Shown here in pieces: positions 9,201 through 15,958 of a stretch of DNA of 59,892 nt; the stretch's first letter is position 1, and each line of letters opens with the position of its first letter. The stretch comes from Thermoplasmata archaeon (GTDB lineage Archaea; Thermoplasmatota; Thermoplasmata; Lutacidiplasmatales; UBA184), in the NCBI GenBank assembly GCA_021801925.1, contig JAKABH010000005.1, positions 1 through 59,892 of the forward strand, read 5' to 3'. The position numbers and the translations under genes are program-made. The notes under the pieces were generated by a model, which saw only the letters and a program-made list of their open reading frames with translations, ran no database searches and was not told the DNA's origin.

Positions 9201-9507
9201 GCCGGCGGGGATCTACGCCGTCGAGGCGACCGCCCCCGGCTACCTCCCGTACTTCAACAACGTCTCGGTCGCGGCCAACCAGACGGTCGAGCTGCGGATC
9301 GCCCTCACTCCGTCGGCGGGGCCGGCCGCGGCCGGAACGGCGCTCCTCGTCGCGATCGCCGCCGCGGTCGTCCTCGCGATCGTCGCGGCCGGCCTTGCCG
9401 TCTGGGGCCTCCGCCGTCGGCCGCCCCCGCCCGCCGACGCCGCCCCCCCGGCGGCTCCGTCGCCTCCGCCCGGGGCCGTCGACCCGCCCCCCTCAGCGGA
9501 GCGGTGA
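6202..9507 (+). CDS. Thermopsin-family (A5) surface protease with beta-helix and C-terminal anchor
   Basis: A 1101-residue exported protein. After a short start, a hydrophobic segment (VIVLIAALLLVSALLPM) acts as signal/anchor. The thermopsin domain spans roughly residues 110-450: PMGIADYGIVNRSG, SYSFWTQNVAEYST, LLDNLWNFSSPQGQ, YPFTLRLFLAASLAQGD and FDEIEFHS match the family of acid-stable archaeal proteases. A right-handed beta-helix of NosD type follows (NTTDSRVTNSTFLSGGEALY; GGNYWWNYGTSNDPYG), then Ig/PEGA-like repeats, a transmembrane helix near the end (LLVAIAAAVVLAIVAAGLAVWG) and a basic/Pro-rich tail. GTG 6202 is preferred because a TATA-like CCTAAGAG lies about 30 bp upstream; the upstream ATG at 5983 would add an Arg/Pro-rich stretch unlike an export signal. 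It overlaps the next gene tail to tail by 15 bp. Confidence 0.85.
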   Translation: MGRHGRPAGVIVLIAALLLVSALLPMSDAGRSGTDAPAPPASGPIAAASGNGPAAGSNGSTAAAPVPAPAAPLGPSALAASGPAAEAVAAIRSAGAPMRYAFLPDFAAARPNRTPGSLVGPTYPSAPAPMGIADYGIVNRSGTLGPESLSTTGLEGTFAPTALSGLALGTGAPDYYGVQLNAVLQNVTLFGNASYSFWTQNVAEYSTFSHQLTLLDNLWNFSSPQGQLSANALLGHGANGTQVGTTYYYDVGPTITIGYPFTLRLFLAASLAQGDAVVYFNYTVQNASVTRAGSFDEIEFHSQPTGGSAPTAPPVYRADGAAPNPLGLPDDFELDLGGPGGGSNFDVLRAAAAMELDYWDAASGLFEVVPSAYNVGADTGETAIGVASTWSPQGGGALGGAPGPSVQLGTGPAFVGGAWNVSNGSGGRGTVDLTLSPGNGFLFVAPGTAPPASAYQWLPPTGPYELAPGTYSVEGLAAHHDPGALVLTVPSGGVRANLTLTSDPSTGVYTPLWAFSSAALANISSTCAQGACTLWSDEAGPLGQPGSGGPSFPWFGESNDYLFPVFPGIWLANVAEARLLTPPPLTVAPPPWEAAAWRALGAPATDALPTFFYNDTGLSISSATFANWWYAGGYLGPAAADAAVVLWNTTDSRVTNSTFLSGGEALYLYGGEANTVTGNAFLSYDPLAANAASIAGAVFGTVGIYEADPGTADRIYNNAFGTYETAIEPRIDPYTGEPPAVPYDASWNVAPAAGENIAGVAGIGGNYWWNYGTSNDPYGVLPYNASGGIATGGDADPILLAPLWSVTFVAEGLPNGTAWHVGVDTSTGFATSTSPGGPIVQYWPNGEYFVEADSANGSYGLATIGVISVAGYNVTEPLAFHRLFSLSFVGVSLPPGAFWTITVWNRLGSWIDLGNVADFPAERLPEGTYNFTVGPPPGYLARPANGVLDLVANDSLSLVFAPLGAAGAVEGSVAPAAGLALRIGGQPVALGAGGAFRVSVPAGIYAVEATAPGYLPYFNNVSVAANQTVELRIALTPSAGPAAAGTALLVAIAAAVVLAIVAAGLAVWGLRRRPPPPADAAPPAAPSPPPGAVDPPPSAER

Positions 9508-10608
9508 CGGCCGGACCGGTTCCGACAGCTCGGGTTCGCGGCCGTCCGGGACGGCCTGCTGATCGACGAACGCCCGGACCCGCCGGTAGGAGACGACCGT
9601 GCCCACGAAGTTCCGCTGCCGGAGTTCGGCGAGACCGGTGCGGAGCTCCTCGACCGGCCCCTGGATCTCCCCCCCCGCCGACCGGATCTCGAGGAGGCGG
9701 TCGCGGAGCCGATAGAGCTCGGCGATCAGGCGGGGCTCGAGCACGGTCCAGAGCGCGATCGCCCCCCGGGCGAGCAGCCGTTCCCCCTCGCTCCGCCGCC
9801 CGCTCTGGATCAGCCGCCGCCCGCTCTCGAACGGCCCCAGGGCCGGTCCGGGATCGCCCCCGAGCTCCCGCACGGTCGCGGCGAGCAGCTCCCCCTCGGT
9901 GACGAGGATCCGACCGACCGCCCACTCCTCCTCGGACTGGTGGAGTTCGTCGCGCACCAGGGCGAGCCGCCGTTGCGCGCCGGTCACGTCCCGCCGGACG
10001 AGCGCCCGCCGGGCCGCGTCGAGCGCGGCGTCGACCGCCCCCACCGGCGAGAACGCTGCCAGCTCGTTCCGCTGGGCGAGCGCGGCGTCGTACTCCTCGG
10101 TGAGGGCGCTCGTGAGGTGGACGAACATCTCCCGGACGACCGTCGCGAGCGACGGGGTGTCCCGGACGAGCCGGGCGGCGGCGCCCCGCGACTCGAAGTC
10201 CCCGAAGTCGAGCCCGAGCCGCCGGCCGACGTGCCGGTACTCGTCGTACCGGGCGTCGAGTTCCGCCTCGGTCGTCGCGAGCGGGAGTTCGGGAAATTCC
10301 CCGATCGGGGCCGGGGCGGTCGGTGCCTCGAGCGGGGCGATCGACGACGGGGTCGGCGGCATCGCCGGGAACCGAAGCGGACGGGCGAGCAGCGCCTCCG
10401 TCGTCGCCGGCGGCTCGGCCGGCGCGTCGAGATCGACGCTCGACAGGAGTTCGCCGATCGTCCGGAGCGACGCCGGGCTCACCGTCTCCTCCGCGCCCGC
10501 CGCCTCGCGGACCGATTGGAACAGCGACTCCGAGAGCCGGCACTTCGGGCAGACCGGGGCGGCATCGGGGACCTCCGCCCCGCAGGCGGGGCAGGTGAGG
10601 GCGACCAT
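9493..10608 (-). CDS. Zinc-ribbon helical protein of unknown function
   Basis: A 371-residue soluble protein. The N-terminus is a zinc ribbon (MVALTCPACGAEVPDAAPVC, then PKC; two CxxC knuckles). After a Pro-rich linker, about residues 110-340 look all-helical with many charged residues (YDEYRHVGRRLGLDFGDFES; RRALVRRDVTGAQRRLALVR), suggesting coiled-coil or TPR-like packing. No enzymatic motif is visible. ATG 10608 was chosen because the zinc ribbon begins there; a longer frame to 10689 adds a stretch that would overlap tiaS. Only 4 bp separate it from the tiaS stop, so it probably shares that transcript. I do not recognise the family. Confidence 0.8.
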   Translation of the reverse strand: MVALTCPACGAEVPDAAPVCPKCRLSESLFQSVREAAGAEETVSPASLRTIGELLSSVDLDAPAEPPATTEALLARPLRFPAMPPTPSSIAPLEAPTAPAPIGEFPELPLATTEAELDARYDEYRHVGRRLGLDFGDFESRGAAARLVRDTPSLATVVREMFVHLTSALTEEYDAALAQRNELAAFSPVGAVDAALDAARRALVRRDVTGAQRRLALVRDELHQSEEEWAVGRILVTEGELLAATVRELGGDPGPALGPFESGRRLIQSGRRSEGERLLARGAIALWTVLEPRLIAELYRLRDRLLEIRSAGGEIQGPVEELRTGLAELRQRNFVGTVVSYRRVRAFVDQQAVPDGREPELSEPVRPSPLR

Positions 10609-10612
10609 GCGA

Positions 10613-12031
10613 CTACGCTCCGCCGGCAAGGATCGATCGGGCGCCGATCCTCGCCCGGCCGTCCCGGTGCGCATCGCAAGACCCCTCAAAATGGTATGGC
10701 CCGGGCGGGCCGGCCGGCTCCGGACCGAGCGGCGCCAGGTGCCGTCGGGCGGACGGCGTCGGATCGACCCGGCCCGGGGGCGGCGGCGCGGGCCGCGGAA
10801 GCCGACGGGCGGCGTCGGGGGGCCAGCGGTGTCGGCACGTCGGGCAGCGGTAGCCGCGGCACCGGCCGAGCGAGCGGGCCGACCGGCGGCACGCCGGGCA
10901 GATCGGCGGACGGCGGGCCGCTCCCTCCGTGCGGGCCCGTCGGACCTCGATCGCCTCGAGCCGGATCGTCGGCCGGTCCCCCCGGCTCCCCCACAGGCGA
11001 AGGAGGTCGCCGTCGACCAGGCGGCGGGCGACGGCCGGCAGCGTCTTCGTCGGCTCGAAGGCGATGCAGGGGATCGGCGGCCCGGAGGGGCCGCTCCGCA
11101 CCGAGAACGTCACGTGCCCGCCCGGGAGTCGGATCGGCTCCCCGACGAGCCGGCCGTCGAACCACCCCGAGCGGCCCGGCGGCCAGGCGGCGGGGTCGCG
11201 GCGGACCAGATGGTCGCCGCTGCCCTGGTTCGTCCGGAACAGCACCCAGCGCTCGACCGGCTCCGACCGGATGCGGGGGCGCGCCCGGAGGGCCGCGGCG
11301 GCCGTCCGGCTCCGCAGGCCGAAGAGGATCGGACAGGGCGTGTGGGGAGCGACGAGCATCCGGCGGGTCCGGGGATCGTGGCAGAGGAAGAGCGCGGGCT
11401 CCTCGCGCTGGGCCGCCCGTACGCTGCCCACGTCGACCCGACGGGGCCGGCCGACCCGGGCGGGGTCGCGGTACGAGATCGCCTCCCAGGTCGCCCTCCG
11501 CCCGGGCCAGGCGATCGCCGCCGCCGCCCCGACGATCCCCCGGTCGCTGCCGTCGACGCGGACCCATGCCGAACGGTCGGCGAGCATCGACCGGACGCGG
11601 TCGGGATCGACGATCTCCCGAACCGCCTCCCAGTAGAGGCGGGCGGGGAGCGCCCGCCGGACGGCGACGAGGGCCGGGTCGGTCCCGGCCTCGCCCCGGC
11701 GGGCCCCCCGGAGAACGATCTCCCAGGCGTCGTCGAGGAACGCGGCGGCGGGCCCGGCCGGCGGCGTGCGGCCGGACGGGTAGGCCCGTACCGGACGGCC
11801 GCGGATCGACCCGATCGGCCGGGCCGAGCCCCGGCCGACGCCGAACGCGGCGGAAAGGGCCGCATTCCCCCGGGTCTTCCACGGCACGTTCGGATTCAGG
11901 CGGACGAGGCGGGGGGCGCCGATCAGGTCGAGTCCGTGCGCCGCGGCCCCGGCGAGGAGCTCCGTGAGGACAAACGTCGTGCAGCCGCCGCGGGGGGAGT
12001 CGGTGTCGTCCACCCCCACGCGGAGCGTCAC
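10613..12031 (-). CDS. tiaS: tRNA(Ile2) 2-agmatinylcytidine synthetase TiaS
   Basis: Attaches agmatine to C34 of tRNA-Ile(CAU), producing agmatidine so that the tRNA reads AUA; an archaeal essential function. The 472-residue protein begins MTLRVGVDDTDSPRGGCTT, the TiaS/FLD hallmark, followed by RLNPNVPWKTRGNAAL (kinase-like domain), then a ferredoxin-like part and an OB-fold (FRTNQGSGDHL, about residue 265). A zinc ribbon (CPAC at about 386-389, CPTC at about 406-409) completes the family architecture. The last 60 residues are Pro/Arg-rich and longer than usual. The ATG at 12031 opens directly on the conserved motif. Confidence 0.95.
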   Translation of the reverse strand: MTLRVGVDDTDSPRGGCTTFVLTELLAGAAAHGLDLIGAPRLVRLNPNVPWKTRGNAALSAAFGVGRGSARPIGSIRGRPVRAYPSGRTPPAGPAAAFLDDAWEIVLRGARRGEAGTDPALVAVRRALPARLYWEAVREIVDPDRVRSMLADRSAWVRVDGSDRGIVGAAAAIAWPGRRATWEAISYRDPARVGRPRRVDVGSVRAAQREEPALFLCHDPRTRRMLVAPHTPCPILFGLRSRTAAAALRARPRIRSEPVERWVLFRTNQGSGDHLVRRDPAAWPPGRSGWFDGRLVGEPIRLPGGHVTFSVRSGPSGPPIPCIAFEPTKTLPAVARRLVDGDLLRLWGSRGDRPTIRLEAIEVRRARTEGAARRPPICPACRRSARSLGRCRGYRCPTCRHRWPPDAARRLPRPAPPPPGRVDPTPSARRHLAPLGPEPAGPPGPYHFEGSCDAHRDGRARIGARSILAGGA

Positions 12032-12062
12032 GGCGCGGGTTCCCGGCGGCGGTCGCCGCCGC

Positions 12063-12929
12063 TCAACCGAGCGCGGCGAGCAGCTTCTGGTAGGCGGCGG
12101 CGTTCGCCGTGAGGTCCATCTCGGCGCGGGCCGGCCCGGGGCCGCTCCCCACGACCTTCGTTTCGAGCCCGTCCCGCCCGGGCTGCGCGGGCCGGTGCAT
12201 GACCCCGATCGGGATCCGCCCGGCCGCCTGCGCCTCCAGGCAGAGGCGGAACATCGTCGCCCGGTCGGTCGGGTCGTAGCCGGGGAGCTTCGAGAGGTCC
12301 TGCACCTTCTCGCGCCAGAGCTTGTAGGTGTCGTTGTAGGTGACGCACGGCGACAGGTCTTCGATGAAGGCGAACCCGTGCCCTTCCCGGGTGAACCGGA
12401 TCGCCTCGGAAAGTACCGCGGTCATCGTCTTCGGATCCCCCGAGAACGTCCGGGCGATGAAGTTCGGGGCCGGGATCGACAGCGCCGTCAGGATCGCGTC
12501 GAACGGCTGCTCGATGTTCCCCTCGAACCCGACCTGGCTCGTCGGGGACGGCTGGCCCTTCGTGAGGCCGTACGTCTCGTTGTTCATCACGAGGTAGACG
12601 ATCGACGCGTTCTTCTTGAACGCGTGCAGGAAGTGCCCCATCCCGATGGCGTAGCCGTCGCCGTCGCCGCCCGCGGCGATCACCGTGAGCGCCGGGTTCG
12701 CGAGCTTCACCCCGATCGCCTGCGCGAGGAGGCGTCCGTGCAGGGCGTGGATGCCGTTGACTTCGAGGAAGTTGTGGATCGAGCCGGAGCAGCCGATCCC
12801 GCCGACCAGGACCAAGTCGTGCGGGGCGACCTTCTGCTCGAGCGCGGCCTTCTTCACCGCCGCGAGGACGCCGAAGTCCCCGCAGCCGGGACACCAGATC
12901 GGGGGCACCGGCTTCGCCGACTGCACCAT
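12063..12929 (-). CDS. korB: 2-oxoacid:ferredoxin oxidoreductase beta subunit
   Basis: Binds thiamine pyrophosphate and an Fe4S4 cluster and, with KorA, oxidatively decarboxylates 2-oxoacids (probably 2-oxoglutarate) to acyl-CoA, reducing ferredoxin. The 288-residue protein has the cluster cysteines CPGC at residues 13-16, a further Cys in GGIGCSGS and one in SPCVTYN, and the TPP motif AAGGDGDGYAIGMGHF with NNETYGLTKGQPSPT. Substrate preference cannot be decided from sequence: 2-oxoglutarate is favoured by the KorAB architecture and the SucCD genes in the window. It starts 3 bp after the korA stop codon. Confidence 0.93.
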   Translation of the reverse strand: MVQSAKPVPPIWCPGCGDFGVLAAVKKAALEQKVAPHDLVLVGGIGCSGSIHNFLEVNGIHALHGRLLAQAIGVKLANPALTVIAAGGDGDGYAIGMGHFLHAFKKNASIVYLVMNNETYGLTKGQPSPTSQVGFEGNIEQPFDAILTALSIPAPNFIARTFSGDPKTMTAVLSEAIRFTREGHGFAFIEDLSPCVTYNDTYKLWREKVQDLSKLPGYDPTDRATMFRLCLEAQAAGRIPIGVMHRPAQPGRDGLETKVVGSGPGPARAEMDLTANAAAYQKLLAALG

Positions 12930-12931
12930 CG

Positions 12932-14725
12932 CTAGGCCCCCCCGGCGATCTCGGCGACGAGCTGCGGCGCCCGGAAGTTCGCGCCGTCGTACTTGCGGAC
13001 CGACTTGAGTTTCCCGTGGAGGTCGGGCATCGTCTCGCGGAGGAGCCGCGCGAACTGGCCGGTGTAGTTGTGCTCGATGACGAAGGCGACGTCGACCGAA
13101 CGAAGGAACGGGTCGAGCTCGTGGGTCGGCACCGGGAAGAGCGTCCGGGCCTGGTAGAAGCGGGTCGCCGTCCCGCGCTCGGCGAGCAGCGCCTGGGCCT
13201 CGCGGATCGGTCCATACGTGCTGCCGAAGCCGATCAGCCCGATGCGGGCCGACGCGGGTCCGAAGCATCGGCCGGCCGGCAGTTCCTCCCGGGCGCGGAC
13301 CATCTTTTCCATCCGCTTCTGCATCATCCGCTCCCGGTTCGCCGGGTTCACCGAAACGTGCCCCCACTCGTCGTGCTCGTTGCCCGTGATCTCCGCCCAG
13401 ACGCCCGGGGTCCCGGGGGGGGCGTAGGGGCTCCGGCCCGAGTCGGTGAAGGCGTAGGCCTTGTACTGCTCGAGCCGCTGCACGTCGGCCGGGGCGAGGC
13501 GCTCCCCCCGGTCGATCTTCACCGCGGCGAGGTCGAACCGCGGGCTCGTCACCGTGTTCTGGCAGAGCGCCTGGTCGAGGAGGAGGAAGACGGGGAGCCG
13601 CCAGCGCTCGGCGAGGTTGAGCGCCTCCGCCGTCATCTCGAAGCAGTCGACCGGGGTCCCGGGGGCGAGGATGAACCGCGGGTATTCCCCGTGGCCGAGG
13701 TTGGCGAGGTGCGAGAGATCCGACTGTTCGTGGCGGGTCGGCTGGCCGGTCGACGGGCCGACGCGGGCGCAGTCGGCGACGACGATCGGGATCTCGGCGG
13801 CGCCGGCCTGCCCGATCCCCTCGGTCATCAGGCTGAGGCCCGGTCCGCTGGTCGACGTCATGACCCGGGCCCCGGCGTACGCCGCGCCGAGGATCATGTT
13901 GACCGCGGCGAGCTCGTCCTCCGCCTGCCGGACGACGCCGCCGACCGGAGGCAGGTAACGCTGGAGGTACTCCATCACCTCGGTCGCCGGGGTGATCGGA
14001 TAGCCGGCGAAGAACCGGCCGCCGCCGACGACGAACCCGAGCGCGACCGCCTGGTTCCCCGTCGTCATGATCTGGTCGTGGGCATTCCCGTCGGCGACCG
14101 AGAACCGGTCGGCGAGCCCGTCCGCCTCGAGGGCGGCGCGGCGGCCGATCTCGAGCGCCTTCAGGTTCTTCTCGAGCGCCTCGCCGCCCCGCCGCTTGAA
14201 TCGCTCCTCGATGACCCCGCGGGTCTCCGTCGGGTCGAAGCCGAAGATGACGCTGAGCGCGCCGTAGGCGGCGGTGTTCTTGAAGATCGGCTGGCCGAGC
14301 TGGCTGCCGACGAGCGTGGCGAACGGGAAGCCGGTGGCGTTCGGGAGCTCCGACTTGAACGTCGTCGAATCGTAGAGGATGTATCCGTGGGGAGCGAGCT
14401 CGTGGGCGCCGATCGCGACCGCCTCCTGGTCGAAGGCGAGCAGGACGTCGACCGTCGACTTCACCGCCGCGATCGGCTCCCGGCTCGCCCGGACGGAGGC
14501 GTCGGCATGGCCGCCCCGGATCCTCGAGAGGACGTTCCTCGAGGTGTAGACGTAGAGCCCTCGCTTGCGGAAGTAGCGGCCGAGCAGGTCGGAGACGGTG
14601 AGGGTGCCGTCGCCCCCCTGACCGCCGATCATCACGCTGACGTCCGCCAACGGCGCCGCGCGACGGCCGGCGGTCGGAACGGTCGATTCGGGATGGACGC
14701 CGGTTTGGGTCGCGGGGGTGGTCAT
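12932..14725 (-). CDS. korA: 2-oxoacid:ferredoxin oxidoreductase fused gamma-alpha subunit
   Basis: Partner of KorB. The 597-residue protein has an N-terminal gamma domain (about residues 28-210, MIGGQGGDGTLTVSDLLGRY, binds and helps position CoA) joined to the alpha domain (from about 225: GNQAVALGFVVGGGRFFAGY, then PITPATEVMEYL), the usual archaeal two-subunit KorAB arrangement. No ferredoxin domain is included, so an external ferredoxin is the acceptor. The ATG at 14725 follows a leader with a strong hairpin (14737-14757) and a good TATA box (14776-14786). korA and korB form a two-gene operon. Confidence 0.94.
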   Translation of the reverse strand: MTTPATQTGVHPESTVPTAGRRAAPLADVSVMIGGQGGDGTLTVSDLLGRYFRKRGLYVYTSRNVLSRIRGGHADASVRASREPIAAVKSTVDVLLAFDQEAVAIGAHELAPHGYILYDSTTFKSELPNATGFPFATLVGSQLGQPIFKNTAAYGALSVIFGFDPTETRGVIEERFKRRGGEALEKNLKALEIGRRAALEADGLADRFSVADGNAHDQIMTTGNQAVALGFVVGGGRFFAGYPITPATEVMEYLQRYLPPVGGVVRQAEDELAAVNMILGAAYAGARVMTSTSGPGLSLMTEGIGQAGAAEIPIVVADCARVGPSTGQPTRHEQSDLSHLANLGHGEYPRFILAPGTPVDCFEMTAEALNLAERWRLPVFLLLDQALCQNTVTSPRFDLAAVKIDRGERLAPADVQRLEQYKAYAFTDSGRSPYAPPGTPGVWAEITGNEHDEWGHVSVNPANRERMMQKRMEKMVRAREELPAGRCFGPASARIGLIGFGSTYGPIREAQALLAERGTATRFYQARTLFPVPTHELDPFLRSVDVAFVIEHNYTGQFARLLRETMPDLHGKLKSVRKYDGANFRAPQLVAEIAGGA

Positions 14726-14736
14726 GGGCTACCTGA

Positions 14737-14757
14737 TCGGCCGCGAAGCGCGGCCGA
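14737..14757 (-). promoter_or_regulatory. Perfect hairpin in the korAB leader
   Basis: A perfect 9-bp inverted repeat (TCGGCCGCG and CGCGGCCGA around AAG) lies between the TATA box and the korA start, 12 bp before the ATG. It falls about where transcription should begin, so it could be an operator overlapping +1 or a hairpin at the mRNA 5' end. Function is inferred only. Confidence 0.4.
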
Positions 14758-14775
14758 CTCTTTTCAGGTCGGTGC

Positions 14776-14786
14776 GATATTTAAGC
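14776..14786 (-). promoter_or_regulatory. TATA box of korAB
   Basis: Reads GCTTAAATATC on the minus strand, the best TATA match near korA. It is 51-61 bp from the ATG, implying a 5' leader of roughly 30 nt rather than a leaderless mRNA. Confidence 0.55.
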
Positions 14787-14825
14787 AAGTTCGGGCGCGC
14801 CGGCCCGGCCGGCGCGTCGGCGCCC

Positions 14826-15041
14826 TCAGAGGTCGCGGAGCAGCCGGCGGATCTCGTTCGCTGCGGCGTCGAGCTCGTGGGAGGCGGTCTCGGCGGCCCG
14901 GCGGGCGGTCCCCTTCGGGTCCTTCGCCGCGGTCCCGGCCTTCTCCAGGAGCCGTTGGGAAAGCCGCGCGCTCGCCGTGGCCAGATCCTTGGCGGCCCGC
15001 TTGAGCTCCTCGACCGTCTGGTCGATCGATGGATCGGACAT
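14826..15041 (-). CDS. Small helical protein (71 aa), unknown function
   Basis: A 71-residue, highly charged, Ala-rich protein, predicted almost wholly alpha-helical (EELKRAAKDLATASARLSQR; HELDAAANEIRRLL) with a Lys-Asp-Pro-Lys-Gly break in the middle, so two amphipathic helices are likely. No cysteines, signal peptide or membrane segment. It recalls YtxH/DUF883-type helical proteins in composition, without clear homology. The ATG at 15041 has a TATA-like AGGTATGTAGG about 30-40 bp upstream, consistent with a leaderless monocistronic gene. Function unknown. Confidence 0.6.
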   Translation of the reverse strand: MSDPSIDQTVEELKRAAKDLATASARLSQRLLEKAGTAAKDPKGTARRAAETASHELDAAANEIRRLLRDL

Positions 15042-15128
15042 GCCGTTCCCCACGGGGGGACGCCGAGCCCCTACATACCTCCCGCGGTCTAGGGAGGAGC
15101 GAGCCCAGATCGGGCGGAGGGGAGCCGG

Positions 15129-15881
15129 ATGGCCCAGGAGTGGAACCCGGAGCGGTATGCCCGGAACGCCGCGTTCGTGCCGGAGCTCGGGCGGGCGCTG
15201 GTCGACCTCCTCGCGCCGCAGAACGGGGAGCGGATCCTCGATCTCGGGTGCGGCCGGGGGGAGCTGTCGCGGGAGATCGCCCGCCGCGGCGCCCGGGTCG
15301 TCGGGGTCGACTCGTCGGCGGCGATGGTCGAGGCGGCCCGTCGGGAGGGGATCGACGCCCGGCAGGTCGACGGATACGATCTGCCGTTTCACGGCGAGTT
15401 CGAGGCGGTCTTCTCGAACGCCGCGCTCCACTGGATGAAGCGGGACCCGGATGCCGTGATCCGCGGGGTGCACCGCGCGCTGGTGCCGAACGGCCGGTTC
15501 GTCGGCGAACTCGGCGGCGCGGGGAACGTCGCGGAGATCCGCGCCGCGCTGCGGGCCGAGGTCGCCGCCCGGGGGCTTGACCCGGAGCGGGTCGACCCGT
15601 GGTTCTTCCCGACCGCGGAGGAGTACCGGGCCCGCCTCGAGTTCGGGGGGTTCGTCGTCGACGAACTGGACCTGTTCCCCCGGGTCACCCCCCTGCCGAC
15701 GGGGATCGACGGCTGGCTCGAGACGTTCGCCGCTCCATACTTCCTGGCCCTGCCGGCGGAAGAGCGCCCGACGGCCCGGGCCCGGGTGATCGAGCGGCTC
15801 CTCCCGACGCGATGCGACGCGCGGGGGAACTGGACCGCGGATTACGTGCGGCTCCGCTTCCGGGCCCATCGCGGCTCCTGA
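15129..15881 (+). CDS. Class I SAM-dependent methyltransferase (Tam-like)
   Basis: A 250-residue Rossmann-fold methyltransferase. Motif I is ILDLGCGRGELSREIARRG (about residues 36-54), the acidic SAM-ribose binder follows at VVGVDSS, and motif IV is VFSNAALHWMKRD. The WNPERYARNAAFV start, the NAALHWM motif and the RYA...Y-type C-terminus resemble trans-aconitate 2-methyltransferase, but the acceptor cannot be read from sequence. Soluble, cytoplasmic. It lies alone between the divergent small helical gene and the surface protein; a purine-rich GGAGGGGAGCCGG precedes the ATG. Confidence 0.88.
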   Translation: MAQEWNPERYARNAAFVPELGRALVDLLAPQNGERILDLGCGRGELSREIARRGARVVGVDSSAAMVEAARREGIDARQVDGYDLPFHGEFEAVFSNAALHWMKRDPDAVIRGVHRALVPNGRFVGELGGAGNVAEIRAALRAEVAARGLDPERVDPWFFPTAEEYRARLEFGGFVVDELDLFPRVTPLPTGIDGWLETFAAPYFLALPAEERPTARARVIERLLPTRCDARGNWTADYVRLRFRAHRGS

Positions 15882-15958
15882 TCCGCGTCGCCCCGGCCCC
15901 CGCCCGCGCGGCAACAAGGTTTAATTCGCCGCGGCACGCATCGACCGGCCGAGCCCCG

